Positions 34,668-42,984 are shown, numbered from the stretch's first letter. The stretch is DNA of 64,000 nucleotides from Ruminococcus sp. (GCA_017516465.1 JAFXCR010000016.1:33683-97682), one strand, 5' to 3'. The notes: a model not told the origin generated them from the sequence alone. Translations and numbers: made by a program.

Positions 34668-34696
34668 ATGATACCACATTTTTCAGATTTTTACAA
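34668..34696 (-). promoter_or_regulatory. promoter of murT-gatD with overlapping palindrome
   Basis: Minus strand: -35 TTGTAA (34691-34696) and -10 TATCAT (34668-34673), 17-base spacer. An inverted repeat, GTATCA-N6-TGATAC (34657-34674), covers the -10 box and could be a repressor site. Confidence 0.55.
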
Positions 34697-34745
34697 TAGT
34701 TTCTCAGATTTTTTTTGCTGTATCACCCGTTTTACTACAAAAAGA

Positions 34746-34774
34746 TTGACAATAACTGCTTTTGGTGATATAAT
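34746..34774 (+). promoter_or_regulatory. promoter of the radical SAM gene
   Basis: Perfect -35 TTGACA (34746-34751) and -10 TATAAT (34769-34774), 17-base spacer ending GGTGA; divergent from the murT promoter about 50 bases away. Confidence 0.75.
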
Positions 34775-34804
34775 TGATAATTATGATGGCTGGCGGTGAT
34801 AATT

Positions 34805-35692
34805 ATGAAAATGATCCCGGCAAAAACTATTCTGCAAAAAAACAAGACAAATGATTGGTTCGGAAACGATTACAATATGAACCTTTACCGTGGCTGCTGT
34901 CACGGCTGTATTTACTGCGACAGCCGCAGTGACTGCTATCACGTTGAAGATTTCGATATCGTGGGTGCTAAGGAAAATGCTCTCGAAATTCTTCGTGATG
35001 AACTGAAACGAAAGGTACGGACCGGAATTATCGGAACCGGAGCAATGAGCGATCCCTACAATCCGTTTGAAAAAACAGAGCTGCTTACACGACACTCACT
35101 GGAACTGATAAACGCTTATAATTTCGGTGTGACAGTCATAACAAAAAGCAGTCTCATTACCCGTGATACCGATCTTTACTGCGAAATTGCAGAACACTCA
35201 CCTGTTCTCTGCAAAATGACCATTACCACAGCAGATGATAATCTTTCCCGTATTCTTGAACCGGATGTTTCTGCTTCGTCAGAACGATTTGCGTCTCTTG
35301 CAAAGCTGTCTGATTCCGGACTTTTTACAGGTATCACCATGATGCCGGTGCTTCCTTTTATCGAGGACAATGAACAGAATATCCGGACAATCGTCAGGCT
35401 CGCCCATGAAGCCGGAGTAAAATGTATCTATCCCTTCTTCGGCGTAACGCTCAGGGCAAATCAGCGTGATTACTTCCTTGACGAACTGGACAAGCGTTTT
35501 CCCGACAGCGGTCTACGTCAGCGGTATATAAGGCAGTTCGGCGATAATTACGAATGTATAAGCCCAGATTTCCGCAAGCTATGGAAAGTTTTTATGAATG
35601 AATCTGACAGATTCGGTATCCTGTACGAAATGAAAAGCATAATCGCTGCTTACAAACGTGGTTATGAAGATACGCAGCTGTCGTTTTTTTAG
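34805..35692 (+). CDS. SPL-like radical SAM protein
   Basis: A 295-residue radical SAM enzyme related to the spore photoproduct lyase/YgiQ-like (SplB-like) group. The cluster motif CCHGCIYC (CX3CX2C) lies near residue 34, followed by GTGAMSDPYNPFE and the TKSSLITRD strand of the barrel. It lacks the extra C-terminal cysteine region of true SplB, so the substrate is unknown. The start at ATG 34805 is chosen with GGCGGTG about 6 bases before; a GTG at 34796 lies inside that site. The 106-residue orphan gene follows 8 bases after the stop. Confidence 0.85.
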   Translation: MKMIPAKTILQKNKTNDWFGNDYNMNLYRGCCHGCIYCDSRSDCYHVEDFDIVGAKENALEILRDELKRKVRTGIIGTGAMSDPYNPFEKTELLTRHSLELINAYNFGVTVITKSSLITRDTDLYCEIAEHSPVLCKMTITTADDNLSRILEPDVSASSERFASLAKLSDSGLFTGITMMPVLPFIEDNEQNIRTIVRLAHEAGVKCIYPFFGVTLRANQRDYFLDELDKRFPDSGLRQRYIRQFGDNYECISPDFRKLWKVFMNESDRFGILYEMKSIIAAYKRGYEDTQLSFF

Positions 35693-35700
35693 GAGAAAAA

Positions 35701-36021
35701 ATGGAAAAGAAACTTGCTGAAAAGCTTCATGACCTTGTTGTTTCTGAAGATGGTTTATTAGTTACTTTAAGATGTAAAAATTATTTTGATGATAAAAAGT
35801 ACATTGAAATAAAAAACATCTTAAAAAAATTAGTTCCTTTATGGAAAGCAAATAATTGCGTATCCATTTCAGGATTGCTTTCTGTTGTAAATCTTATTGA
35901 ATATATTGCTGGCGGAAACAGCTACATTTCTGACGAGGATTCTATTAAATTAGAAGATGCTTGCATTGAGATCATGAGTATATTAGGCGATTTGTATGAA
36001 AATCTTTCTTATCTGAATTAG
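35701..36021 (+). CDS. small AT-rich orphan gene
   Basis: A 106-residue, mostly helical and acidic protein (pI looks low), with AGGAG 5 bases before the ATG. No family recognised. Its base use differs clearly from its neighbours: TTA is used for leucine and ATT/AAT/GAT-type codons dominate, while neighbours prefer CTT/CTC and ATC. Together with the lack of relatives, this suggests recent transfer. It sits directly behind the radical SAM gene but may not be functionally linked. The size and helical pattern would also fit a solitary immunity protein; this is only a guess. Confidence 0.7.
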   Translation: MEKKLAEKLHDLVVSEDGLLVTLRCKNYFDDKKYIEIKNILKKLVPLWKANNCVSISGLLSVVNLIEYIAGGNSYISDEDSIKLEDACIEIMSILGDLYENLSYLN

Positions 36022-36081
36022 GATATATTCCATGTTAAGTGGATTAATATAATGATACATTAATAAAGGAGAATATATATT

Positions 36082-37299
36082 ATGACAACTTTTGAAGAAC
36101 TCAGAAGAAGAGGTCTGCTTGCTCAGCTGACCGACGAAAAAGAAATCGAAGAACTTGTAAATGCCGGAAAGGCTACCTTCTATATCGGTTTTGACCCGAC
36201 TGCTGATTCCCTTCATGTAGGACATTTCATGGCTCTCTGTCTCATGAAGCGTCTCCAGATGGCTGGAAACAAGCCTATCGTTCTTATCGGCGGCGGTACT
36301 GCTATGATCGGTGATCCCTCCGGCAAGACAGACATGAGAAAAATGATGACTCCTGAGACAATTCAGCACAATGTTGACTGCTTCAAAAAGCAGATGAGCC
36401 GATTCATTGACTTCTCCGATGATAAGGCTATCGTTGTAAACAACGCTGACTGGCTTATGAATCTCAATTATGTTGAGCTTCTTCGTGATGTCGGAGCTCA
36501 TTTCAGTGTAAACCGTATGCTCAGCCATGAATGCTACAAGCAGAGAATGGAAAGAGGTCTTACTTTCCTTGAATTCAACTACATGATCATGCAGAGCTAC
36601 GATTTCATGGAGCTTTACACAAAGTACGGCTGTAATATGCAGTTCGGCGGTGACGATCAGTGGGCAAATATGCTCGGCGGTACAGAGCTTATCCGCCGTA
36701 AGCTTGGCAAGGATGCTTATGCTATGACTATCACTCTCCTTCTTAATTCTGAAGGCAAGAAGATGGGCAAAACTGAAAAGGGTGCTGTATGGCTTGATCC
36801 TGAGAAGACAACTCCGTATGAGTTTTTCCAGTACTGGAGAAATGTTGCTGACGCTGATGTTATCAAGTGCCTCAAGATGCTGACATTCGTTCCTGTTGAA
36901 GAAATCGAGGAAATGGAACAGCACATGGAAGGAGCACAGTTTAACGCTGCAAAGGAACTTCTTGCATACGAGCTTACTAAGCTTGTTCACGGCGAGGAGG
37001 AAGCTGAAAAGGCAAAGGCTGCTGCAAAGGCTCTCTTTGGCGGAAGCGGTTCAGATGCAAATATGCCTACTACTGAAATCGATTCAGCAGAGCTTACTGA
37101 CGGAGCTATGGGACTTCTTAATCTTCTCGTAAAATCCGGACTTGCACCGTCTGTTTCTGAAGCAAGACGTCTTGTTCAGCAGGGAGGAATCACTGTAAAC
37201 GATGAAAAAATTTCCGATGCCAAGGCTCAGATAAAGCTTGAAGGTGAAACAATTATCCGTAAGGGCAAAAAAGCATTCAGAAAAATTATCGTAAAATAA
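36082..37299 (+). CDS. tyrS: tyrosyl-tRNA synthetase
   Basis: A 405-residue class I aminoacyl-tRNA synthetase. The HIGH motif is [11 protein letters not shown] near residue 45, and the KMSKS motif is KKMGKTEKG near 230. The C-terminal S4 domain begins [18 protein letters not shown]. The tyrosine-binding [12 protein letters not shown] is present. AAAGGAG precedes the ATG. The 5' region is only about 60 bases, so there is no T-box, unlike many Firmicutes tyrS genes. A terminator follows. Confidence 0.97.
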   Translation: MTTFEELRRRGLLAQLTDEKEIEELVNAGKATFYIGFDPTADSLHVGHFMALCLMKRLQMAGNKPIVLIGGGTAMIGDPSGKTDMRKMMTPETIQHNVDCFKKQMSRFIDFSDDKAIVVNNADWLMNLNYVELLRDVGAHFSVNRMLSHECYKQRMERGLTFLEFNYMIMQSYDFMELYTKYGCNMQFGGDDQWANMLGGTELIRRKLGKDAYAMTITLLLNSEGKKMGKTEKGAVWLDPEKTTPYEFFQYWRNVADADVIKCLKMLTFVPVEEIEEMEQHMEGAQFNAAKELLAYELTKLVHGEEEAEKAKAAAKALFGGSGSDANMPTTEIDSAELTDGAMGLLNLLVKSGLAPSVSEARRLVQQGGITVNDEKISDAKAQIKLEGETIIRKGKKAFRKIIVK

Positions 37300-37305
37300 A
37301 ATTCA

Positions 37306-37340
37306 AAAGGTCACCGAAATTTTTTACGGTGACTTTTTGT
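37306..37340 (+). terminator. terminator after tyrS
   Basis: AAAGGTCACCG and CGGTGACTTTT pair with one bulged G, followed by T residues. Confidence 0.8.
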
Positions 37341-37386
37341 TTTAATGCCGTTCAGAATGCCACAATAAATGTTTACAAATTATTTA

Positions 37387-37415
37387 TTGCATTACAATTA
37401 AAAATCGTGTATAAT
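37387..37415 (+). promoter_or_regulatory. promoter of the GH5 gene
   Basis: -35 TTGCAT (37387-37392) and -10 TATAAT (37410-37415), 17-base spacer; the leader to the ATG is about 37 bases. Confidence 0.6.
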
Positions 37416-37458
37416 TACGGTGCAAGATATACAAAAATTATTGGAGGAGTTGGTATTT

Positions 37459-38838
37459 ATGAGTTCAAAAAGCATTACCTCAGGTATTTTGGCGGTTATG
37501 ATATCAATCACCGGTACAACTTATGCAGTTCCCGTCTCAGCTTCGGAAACTGACTCTGAAATGCGTGATATTTCAACAGCTGATCTTGTCCGAGATATGG
37601 GTATAGGCATCAATCTCGGAAACACCTTTGAATCCTGCGGCGACTGGATCGCACAATGGGGAGACGGAACGCCCAACGCTTACGAAACAGCATGGGGAAG
37701 TCCTACTGTCACAAAAGAAATGATTCATGGTTACGCTGACGCTGGATTCGGTGTTGTCCGTGTTCCTGTTGCGTGGTCAAACATGATGGCTGACGATGGA
37801 AGCTACACCATAAATCCCGCATATATGTCAAGAGTTCAGCAGGTTGTGGAATGGATTCTTGACGAAGATATGTACGTTATCCTCAATCTGCACTGGGATG
37901 GCGGCTGGCTTGAAAAGCTTCCGGAAGACCACGATGAATGTATGAAAAAATACAGTTCTATCTGGAATCAGATTGCAGATGAATTCAGTGGCTATGATGA
38001 TTATCTTATTTTTGAGTCCCAGAACGAAGAACTCGGCTGGAACACCCTATGGAACAAGTGGAGCGGAAGTACAGACGGCAAGGCAGAATCTTACAGCTAT
38101 GTCAATGAAATCAACCAGACATTTGTGAATATCGTCCGTAATTCAGGCGGAAACAACACACAGCGTCACCTGCTGATCTCCGGTTATAATACCGACATTG
38201 AGCTTACCTGTGATCCTCTTTTCAGAATGCCTGATGATTCTGCCGGAAGATGTGCTGTTTCTGTCCACTACTACACTCCTGCCGGTTTTGCAATTCTTGA
38301 GGAAGATGCCGACTGGGGCAAGGCTTCACCTACATGGGGTACGGAAACAGAATACAATGAACTGAACAAATACATGGATATGCTTGTTTCAAGATTCACA
38401 TCACAGGGAATTCCTGTTATTATAGGCGAATACGGATGCCCGAAGAAAAACAAGGAAGCAGAATCTGTCCGCAGATTTCTTTCAAGCGTGTGTGAGGCTG
38501 CTGTTTCAAGAGGTGCAATATGTCCCGTTCTGTGGGATATAACTGATGTTCACTATGATCGTACATCATTCACCATGACAGATGATGAACTCGGACGCCA
38601 ACTCATCGAAATTAGAGATAAATATTTTGAGAAGAAAGAACCTGTAAAGATTACGGGTGATATCAACAAGGACGGACAATTTACCGTTGCGGATGTTGTA
38701 GCATTACAGAGATGGATTCTCTGCACTCCGGATAGTACACTTGCCGACTGGAAGGCAGGAGATCTTCTTGAAGACGATACACTGGATTCATTCGATCTCT
38801 GCCTCATGAAGTGCGAGCTTCTCCGTAAAGGTGCTTAA
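37459..38838 (+). CDS. secreted GH5 endoglucanase-type enzyme with C-terminal dockerin
   Basis: A 459-residue precursor. Residues 1 to about 30 form a signal peptide (basic start, hydrophobic core ILAVMISITGTTYA). The GH5 TIM barrel (about 45-385) begins GIGINLGNTFE; the acid/base is Glu190 in ESQNEELG and the nucleophile Glu324 in VIIGEYG. It probably cleaves cellulose or a related beta-glucan. The C-terminus (about 398-455) is a dockerin with two calcium-binding repeats, DINKDGQFTVADVVALQRW and LEDDTLDSFDLCLMKCEL, so the enzyme is meant for a cellulosome scaffold. The ATG at 37459 follows GGAGG by 11 bases. Confidence 0.93.
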   Translation: MSSKSITSGILAVMISITGTTYAVPVSASETDSEMRDISTADLVRDMGIGINLGNTFESCGDWIAQWGDGTPNAYETAWGSPTVTKEMIHGYADAGFGVVRVPVAWSNMMADDGSYTINPAYMSRVQQVVEWILDEDMYVILNLHWDGGWLEKLPEDHDECMKKYSSIWNQIADEFSGYDDYLIFESQNEELGWNTLWNKWSGSTDGKAESYSYVNEINQTFVNIVRNSGGNNTQRHLLISGYNTDIELTCDPLFRMPDDSAGRCAVSVHYYTPAGFAILEEDADWGKASPTWGTETEYNELNKYMDMLVSRFTSQGIPVIIGEYGCPKKNKEAESVRRFLSSVCEAAVSRGAICPVLWDITDVHYDRTSFTMTDDELGRQLIEIRDKYFEKKEPVKITGDINKDGQFTVADVVALQRWILCTPDSTLADWKAGDLLEDDTLDSFDLCLMKCELLRKGA

Positions 38839-38914
38839 TATCCTTTCTGATATTTATCCAGGTATACAGCCTGTTTCCTCAGGCAATATAGATGAAAAAA
38901 TCCTGTAAAAACGA

Positions 38915-38947
38915 AAATACCGCACTCCCCAAGGAGCTGCGGTATTT
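38915..38947. terminator. bidirectional terminator, end of the candidate sRNA
   Basis: AAATACCGCA/TGCGGTATTT (10 bp) plus an inner CTCC/GGAG stem. On the minus strand it is followed by TTTTCGTTTTT and would end the sRNA; on the plus strand it could be a first terminator for the GH5 gene. Confidence 0.78.
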
Positions 38948-38978
38948 CTGATTTGTCCCTTTATTTAACCCTTATCGC

Positions 38979-39014
38979 TTCTCTCATATTGTGCAGACTG
39001 AGAGAATTTTTTTT
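38979..39014 (+). terminator. second terminator after the GH5 gene
   Basis: TTCTCTCA (38979-38986) pairs with TGAGAGAA (38999-39006) and is followed by eight T on the plus strand. On the opposite strand the same hairpin is part of the candidate sRNA. Confidence 0.78.
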
Positions 39015-39058
39015 GTTTATCAGCGGTAACTTCTATTTTGATGTCCACCGCTATATAT

Positions 39059-39087
39059 ATCATATCACAATTACACATATTTGTCAA
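39059..39087 (-). promoter_or_regulatory. promoter of the candidate sRNA
   Basis: Minus strand: perfect -35 TTGACA (39082-39087) and -10 TATGAT (39059-39064), 17-base spacer ending in TGTGA, the same layout as the tRNA promoters. Confidence 0.72.
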
Positions 39088-39140
39088 CATCTATTTGAAA
39101 GATTAAGTTAAATTCGCATAAAGTTTACAAAAATTCAAAA

Positions 39141-40469
39141 TCAAACGTGAATTTGTACCGCCTTTATATGATCTAACAGCACTGACTTCTCATTTGGCAG
39201 GATTTCGTCCATTACAAGCTCCAGAAGCTCATTCAGAGCCTTGCCGATTTGCTTTCCCTTCAGTCCGAGAGCAATAACATCATTGCCATTGACTGCAAGA
39301 TCAGAAAGCTTCATACAGCAGCCTTCCTCCTCAAAACGAATTGCCTTTCTTATGTACTCGTCAAAAAGTATGTTTTCTTCCAGAACAAATTCATTCTTTG
39401 CACAGTTATCAGCTTTTTTCATTTCCATAAGCAGTATGAACGTTTCTGTTCCAAGCTTAGATATCATTCTTTTTATCTGGCGTTCGCTTTCGATTTTGTC
39501 GCTGTGACGTGTAATAAGAGTACAGGTAAGATCAATTGTACGGTTATCATACCGCAGTCTCCGCAGAATATTTCCGGCAATTACCTCTCCTGCCTGAGCG
39601 TGTCCCTTAAAATGACCATAGCCATCCTCCCCCATACTGAACAACGACGGTTTTCCGGTATCGTGAAGCAGCATTGCTCTCCGAAGAATCAGCGAATCCT
39701 CTGGAGCCGCCCCCACCGCACGAACGCTGTGTTCATATATATCATATTTATGGTATTTTGAATGCTGTTCAAAGCCCATACACGGAATCATTTCCGGTAT
39801 AATTTGTCCGATTATATCACGATATTCAAGAAGGACAGAAACTGCATTTTTTCCGCAGAGCAGTTTATCCAGCTCCATGCGGATACGCTCGCTGGATATT
39901 CCGCTGAGACGTTCCTTCATTGACAGCAGTGCATTATGCGTTTCGTTTTCTATTTCAAATCCGAGCTGCGACGCAAACCGGACTGCTCTCATGATTCTGA
40001 GTGCGTCCTCCGAAAAACGTTTTTCAGGAGTTCCCACGCAGCGGATAATTCTGTTTTCTATATCGCTGATGCCGCCGAAGGGATCTATGATATTTCCGTC
40101 CTTGTCCATAGCCATGGCATTGACAGTAAAATCCCGACGTGACAGATCATCTCTTATGTCACCTGAAAACGTCACGATATCCGGATGACGTAAGTCACTA
40201 TAATTACCGTCAATCCTGAATGTCGTTATTTCAAACGGAACCCCCTCACTTATAACAGTAACAGTACCGTGCTTCAGACCAGTAGGAATCACCTTATATC
40301 CGCTGAAAACGGACATTATCTGTTCCGGAAGAGCGTCTGTCGTAACATCAATATCATTTATACCGTGACCCATAACAGTATCACGGACGCATCCTCCGGC
40401 ATAGAATGCCAGATAACCTGCCGCTTCAAGCCTTTCAAGGATGCTCCTGCAATTTGCATCTATTTTTAT
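39141..40469 (-). CDS. cca: CCA-adding tRNA nucleotidyltransferase with HD domain
   Basis: Adds or repairs the 3' CCA of tRNAs. It shows the class II nucleotidyltransferase motif GGCVRDTVMG with the catalytic DIDVTTDA, the ERRL-like RRDFTVNAMAMD region, and an HD domain (HDTGKP). The start is uncertain. The frame is open to a TTG at 40535 that has no Shine-Dalgarno and lies inside a large hairpin. A good site, AGGTGG, is followed 6 bases later by ATA (40469), just where related proteins begin; no ATG, GTG or TTG lies there in frame. The coordinate given uses the ATA; with the TTG the protein has 464 residues and an unusual N-terminus. Confidence 0.9.
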   Translation of the reverse strand: MKIDANCRSILERLEAAGYLAFYAGGCVRDTVMGHGINDIDVTTDALPEQIMSVFSGYKVIPTGLKHGTVTVISEGVPFEITTFRIDGNYSDLRHPDIVTFSGDIRDDLSRRDFTVNAMAMDKDGNIIDPFGGISDIENRIIRCVGTPEKRFSEDALRIMRAVRFASQLGFEIENETHNALLSMKERLSGISSERIRMELDKLLCGKNAVSVLLEYRDIIGQIIPEMIPCMGFEQHSKYHKYDIYEHSVRAVGAAPEDSLILRRAMLLHDTGKPSLFSMGEDGYGHFKGHAQAGEVIAGNILRRLRYDNRTIDLTCTLITRHSDKIESERQIKRMISKLGTETFILLMEMKKADNCAKNEFVLEENILFDEYIRKAIRFEEEGCCMKLSDLAVNGNDVIALGLKGKQIGKALNELLELVMDEILPNEKSVLLDHIKAVQIHV

Positions 40470-40504
40470 CGGAATCCACCTGCCTTTTCCTGTAATCAGA
40501 CGAT

Positions 40505-40661
40505 TGATATTGCTCCACCAATTATACCTTGCCAAAAAAGAAAGCAGAAAGGAAATTTATCAAGGAAGAAAAACGCAGGGATGCTGTCGCATTTCAAATT
40601 TTTCTGATGCAGAAAAATTTTCTTTCTGCCGAGTATTTGATGGCAAGGTTTAGTTGGGGGA
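40505..40661 (-). ncRNA. rod-shaped structured RNA upstream of cca (6S-like or hairpin leader)
   Basis: A consensus promoter (40667-40695, minus) starts transcription near 40660. The first 26 transcribed bases pair with the complementary stretch at about 40508-40533 with 23 of 26 matches. Then come an internal bubble of about 11 and 9 bases and a second stem (GCAGAAAG / CTTTCTGC), and the apical part holds more hairpins, one of them perfect (AAATTTTTCTG-ATG-CAGAAAAATTT). A rod of about 155 nt with a central bubble is the architecture of 6S RNA. No terminator follows it; the transcript runs on into cca, so a long hairpin leader or a palindromic repeat is the alternative. Part of the gap 40470-40889. 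Confidence 0.45.
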
Positions 40662-40666
40662 GCAAT

Positions 40667-40695
40667 ATTATATCACAAATCTCATGGCTCGTCAA
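40667..40695 (-). promoter_or_regulatory. promoter of the rod-shaped RNA and cca
   Basis: Minus strand: -35 TTGACG (40690-40695) and perfect -10 TATAAT (40667-40672), 17-base spacer ending TGTGA. Confidence 0.75.
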
Positions 40696-40727
40696 GAAAA
40701 CAAACGAGCCTCCTTTTCAGGAAGCTC
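40695..40727 (-). terminator. terminator after the two-component operon
   Basis: Minus strand: an 8-bp stem (40706-40713 with 40720-40727), loop TGAAAA, then a T-rich tail GTTTGTTTTC that runs up to the cca promoter -35 box. The region 40728-40889 between the kinase stop and this hairpin holds only small inverted repeats (TAATTAA..TTAATTA at about 40760-40795) and no supported gene. Confidence 0.7.
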
Positions 40728-40889
40728 ATCTGCCATGATATAGGGATTATTGGGGATTAAATAATTAAACGTTGGGGTAACGCTTAATTACCATGAAAAT
40801 CTGCCTCAGGATTTCTTCCTTCAGCAAATATAGTATAACATGGAATTGTGTTGGTTTTGTGAAAAGTTTGTAAAAATATCATTAATTTT

Positions 40890-42320
40890 TTACTCGTTAA
40901 TCCTGAACCAGAATGTCGTTCCCTTACCTATCGTAGATCTTACACCGTAATCATAATTATGCAGTTTCAATACAGCCTTGACAATAGAAAGTCCCAGTCC
41001 GGTTCCCACAACCTCACGTTTATGATTCTCAGAACGATAATATTTATCAAAAATCAGCTTTATTTTTTCTTCTTCTATTCCATCGCCGGTATCCTCAACC
41101 TCGATAAGCACGCCTTCTGCGGTATTCAGCTGTCTCACGAAAACCTGCTTGTCTTCTCCGGTATAATTTATCGCATTGTTGATAAGATTATAGATGACCT
41201 GCTTGATCTTCACAACGTCGCAGTGAACTATTTTTTCACCGTCAGAAGCAAACTGGATATTATACCCCATTTTCTCGGAAATACCTTCAAATCTGCTGAT
41301 TATTTCCTCAAGCTTTTCTTTTATTTCAAATTCAGACGGATTAAGCTTAAGCTTTCCGCTTTCCAGCTTGGAAAGATCAAGAATATCGTTTACAAGAAGT
41401 GCAAGGCGGTCAGTCTCATTGATTATAATCTCAAGATGCTCGTTACGCTTAACAGGATTATCTCCCGAAAGGTCACGGATAAGCTCTGCGTATCCCTTGA
41501 GCATAGTCAGAGGAGTTCTCAGATCATGCGAAACATTTGCGATAAGATCACGCTGCATGGTATCAACCCGCGAAATTTCCTTTTCAGCATAAGTGAGTGT
41601 TTCCGCAAGCTTCTGTGACTCAAGATATCCCCTGCCGTCAAACTTTGTCCGAAAATCTCCCTGTGCAAGTTTTTCCGCTGATTTTGTGATATTGGTGATC
41701 GGACGTGCAATCCATTTCGACAGATACAGCGATATCAGAAACGCAAGAACTACGAGAATCAACGTAGTAATCATAAGCTGTCTCTTGATTATCATTACCG
41801 TTGCTCCAACGGGAACCATAGCAGAATTCAGAAGAAGAAAACCCTCCGGATTATCGGAATTCCCAAGTGTACATCCGAATACAAGCATATCGCAGTCACT
41901 TCGGATATTTCTGATCTTGTATCTTATTTGTCTCTCCTTGCTTTCAAGGATACTGGTGACATATACTTGTGTTTTGTTTTCCCTGCCATGAATAAGACAT
42001 CCACCGATAGCATCGCACGAATACACTGATCTCCGGTATCTGTCAAGAACCTCTATGCAGACATCATGCTCAACAGCCATATCGTCTATGTAGCTGCTAA
42101 ATTCCGAGGAATCCATTTTTTTATATGATTCGGATATCTCGTCAAGACACTCTGCGGCATCCCTTGTTTTCATGGATACATAGAACCTTTCAAGAAAAAG
42201 TATCTGGAATATCCACAGCAGCACTATCATAGCAATCGTAAACACAATAAAGTATATCCATATTTTGTATTTGAGCGATATTCTGCTGCTGAAATCACGA
42301 ATTTTACTGATCAGCTTCAA
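40890..42320 (-). CDS. sensor histidine kinase, HAMP type
   Basis: A 476-residue membrane kinase. TM1 lies at about 21-42 and TM2 at about 180-200; the extracytoplasmic loop of about 135 residues has several cysteines and probably senses the signal. HAMP (about 200-250) leads to HisKA with NVSHDLRTPL, where His265 is the phosphorylated residue, and a HATPase domain with NLINNAINYTG, DTGDGI and GTGLGLSIVKAV. The start is a TTG at 42320 that overlaps the response regulator stop by 17 bases; no other in-frame start precedes TM1. The signal is unknown. It resembles VanS/YkoH-type kinases. Confidence 0.92.
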   Translation of the reverse strand: MKLISKIRDFSSRISLKYKIWIYFIVFTIAMIVLLWIFQILFLERFYVSMKTRDAAECLDEISESYKKMDSSEFSSYIDDMAVEHDVCIEVLDRYRRSVYSCDAIGGCLIHGRENKTQVYVTSILESKERQIRYKIRNIRSDCDMLVFGCTLGNSDNPEGFLLLNSAMVPVGATVMIIKRQLMITTLILVVLAFLISLYLSKWIARPITNITKSAEKLAQGDFRTKFDGRGYLESQKLAETLTYAEKEISRVDTMQRDLIANVSHDLRTPLTMLKGYAELIRDLSGDNPVKRNEHLEIIINETDRLALLVNDILDLSKLESGKLKLNPSEFEIKEKLEEIISRFEGISEKMGYNIQFASDGEKIVHCDVVKIKQVIYNLINNAINYTGEDKQVFVRQLNTAEGVLIEVEDTGDGIEEEKIKLIFDKYYRSENHKREVVGTGLGLSIVKAVLKLHNYDYGVRSTIGKGTTFWFRINE

Positions 42321-42984
42321 ACTTATATCCCATTCCTCTCAGCGTAACGATATAACTGCGGTATTCCTTAAGACTGTTTCTCAGCATCTTGATGTGTGTA
42401 TCAACTGTTCTGTCATCGCCGAAAAAGTCGTATCCCCATACTTCCTCAAGAAGTCTGTTTCTTGACAGGGCAATATTTCTGTTCTTAACGAGAAAGAACA
42501 GAAGATCGTATTCCTTTGGTGTCATTGCAGCCTTTTCTCCGTCTACAAACACTTCTCTGCCTGATATATTCACCTCAAGTCCGCCGAAAACATACTTATC
42601 CTGCTGTGACGCAGCATTGTTTCCGGCACTTCTCTTGATAACAACTTTGATTCTTGCCATAAGTTCCTTCGGAGAAAACGGCTTTGTAACGTAATCATCA
42701 ATGCCTATCTCAAATCCGAAAAGCTTGTCGTATTCCTCTCCGCGTGCAGAAAGCATGATCACCGGAATCTGCTTTACCTTATGTATTTCCTTGCAGGCTG
42801 AATAACCGTCAAGACGAGGCATCATAATATCCATTATAATGAGATCATAATCGTTTTCACGACAGAGATTCACAGCCTCCATTCCATTTTCAGCCTCAGT
42901 AACTTTATAGCCCTCGAATTCGGCATACTCACGAACAACTCTTCTGATATTTGCCTCGTCATCCACTATTAATATATGAGTCAT
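42304..42984 (-). CDS. OmpR/PhoB-family response regulator
   Basis: A 226-residue regulator with a receiver domain (phospho-acceptor Asp52 in LIIMDIMMPRLDG; acidic pair Asp8-Asp9; Lys in VTKPFSPKEL) and a C-terminal winged helix (about 130-225, ending SLKEYRSYIVTLRGMGYKFE). Expressed with the kinase that overlaps its 3' end. The promoter with a weak -35 (AGTGTA complement, 43058-43063) and -10 TATAAT (43035-43040) lies about 50 bases upstream and overlaps a GATATCATGATAT palindrome, which might be a self-regulatory site. Confidence 0.94.
   Translation of the reverse strand: MTHILIVDDEANIRRVVREYAEFEGYKVTEAENGMEAVNLCRENDYDLIIMDIMMPRLDGYSACKEIHKVKQIPVIMLSARGEEYDKLFGFEIGIDDYVTKPFSPKELMARIKVVIKRSAGNNAASQQDKYVFGGLEVNISGREVFVDGEKAAMTPKEYDLLFFLVKNRNIALSRNRLLEEVWGYDFFGDDRTVDTHIKMLRNSLKEYRSYIVTLRGMGYKFEADQ

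Larger units (their letters stand above)
38905..39052 (-). ncRNA. candidate small RNA between the GH5 and cca genes
   Basis: On the minus strand a near-perfect promoter (39059-39087) is followed by about 148 bases without an ORF that ends in a strong terminator. The first bases form the stem AGCGGT/ACCGCT (39047-39052 with 39022-39027); next comes the TTCTCTCA/TGAGAGAA hairpin (38979-39006); last is the terminator hairpin at 38915-38947. Only an 8-codon frame (MREAIRVK) without a Shine-Dalgarno is present. The RNA was not recognised as a known family. The 302-base gap after the GH5 gene is explained by this unit. Confidence 0.55.

Noticed and set aside
36022-36081. T-box before tyrS
   Set aside because: The gap is only 60 bases, and no specifier loop or T-box sequence is seen.
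35983-36990. Long minus-strand frame opposite tyrS
   Set aside because: Shadow of tyrS, which has HIGH, KMSKS and S4 features.
40728-40889. A second small RNA after the histidine kinase
   Set aside because: There is a terminator and some small hairpins, but the only upstream promoter-like boxes (TATACT near 40835) have poor -35 and spacing; it is explained as the 3' end of the kinase transcript.
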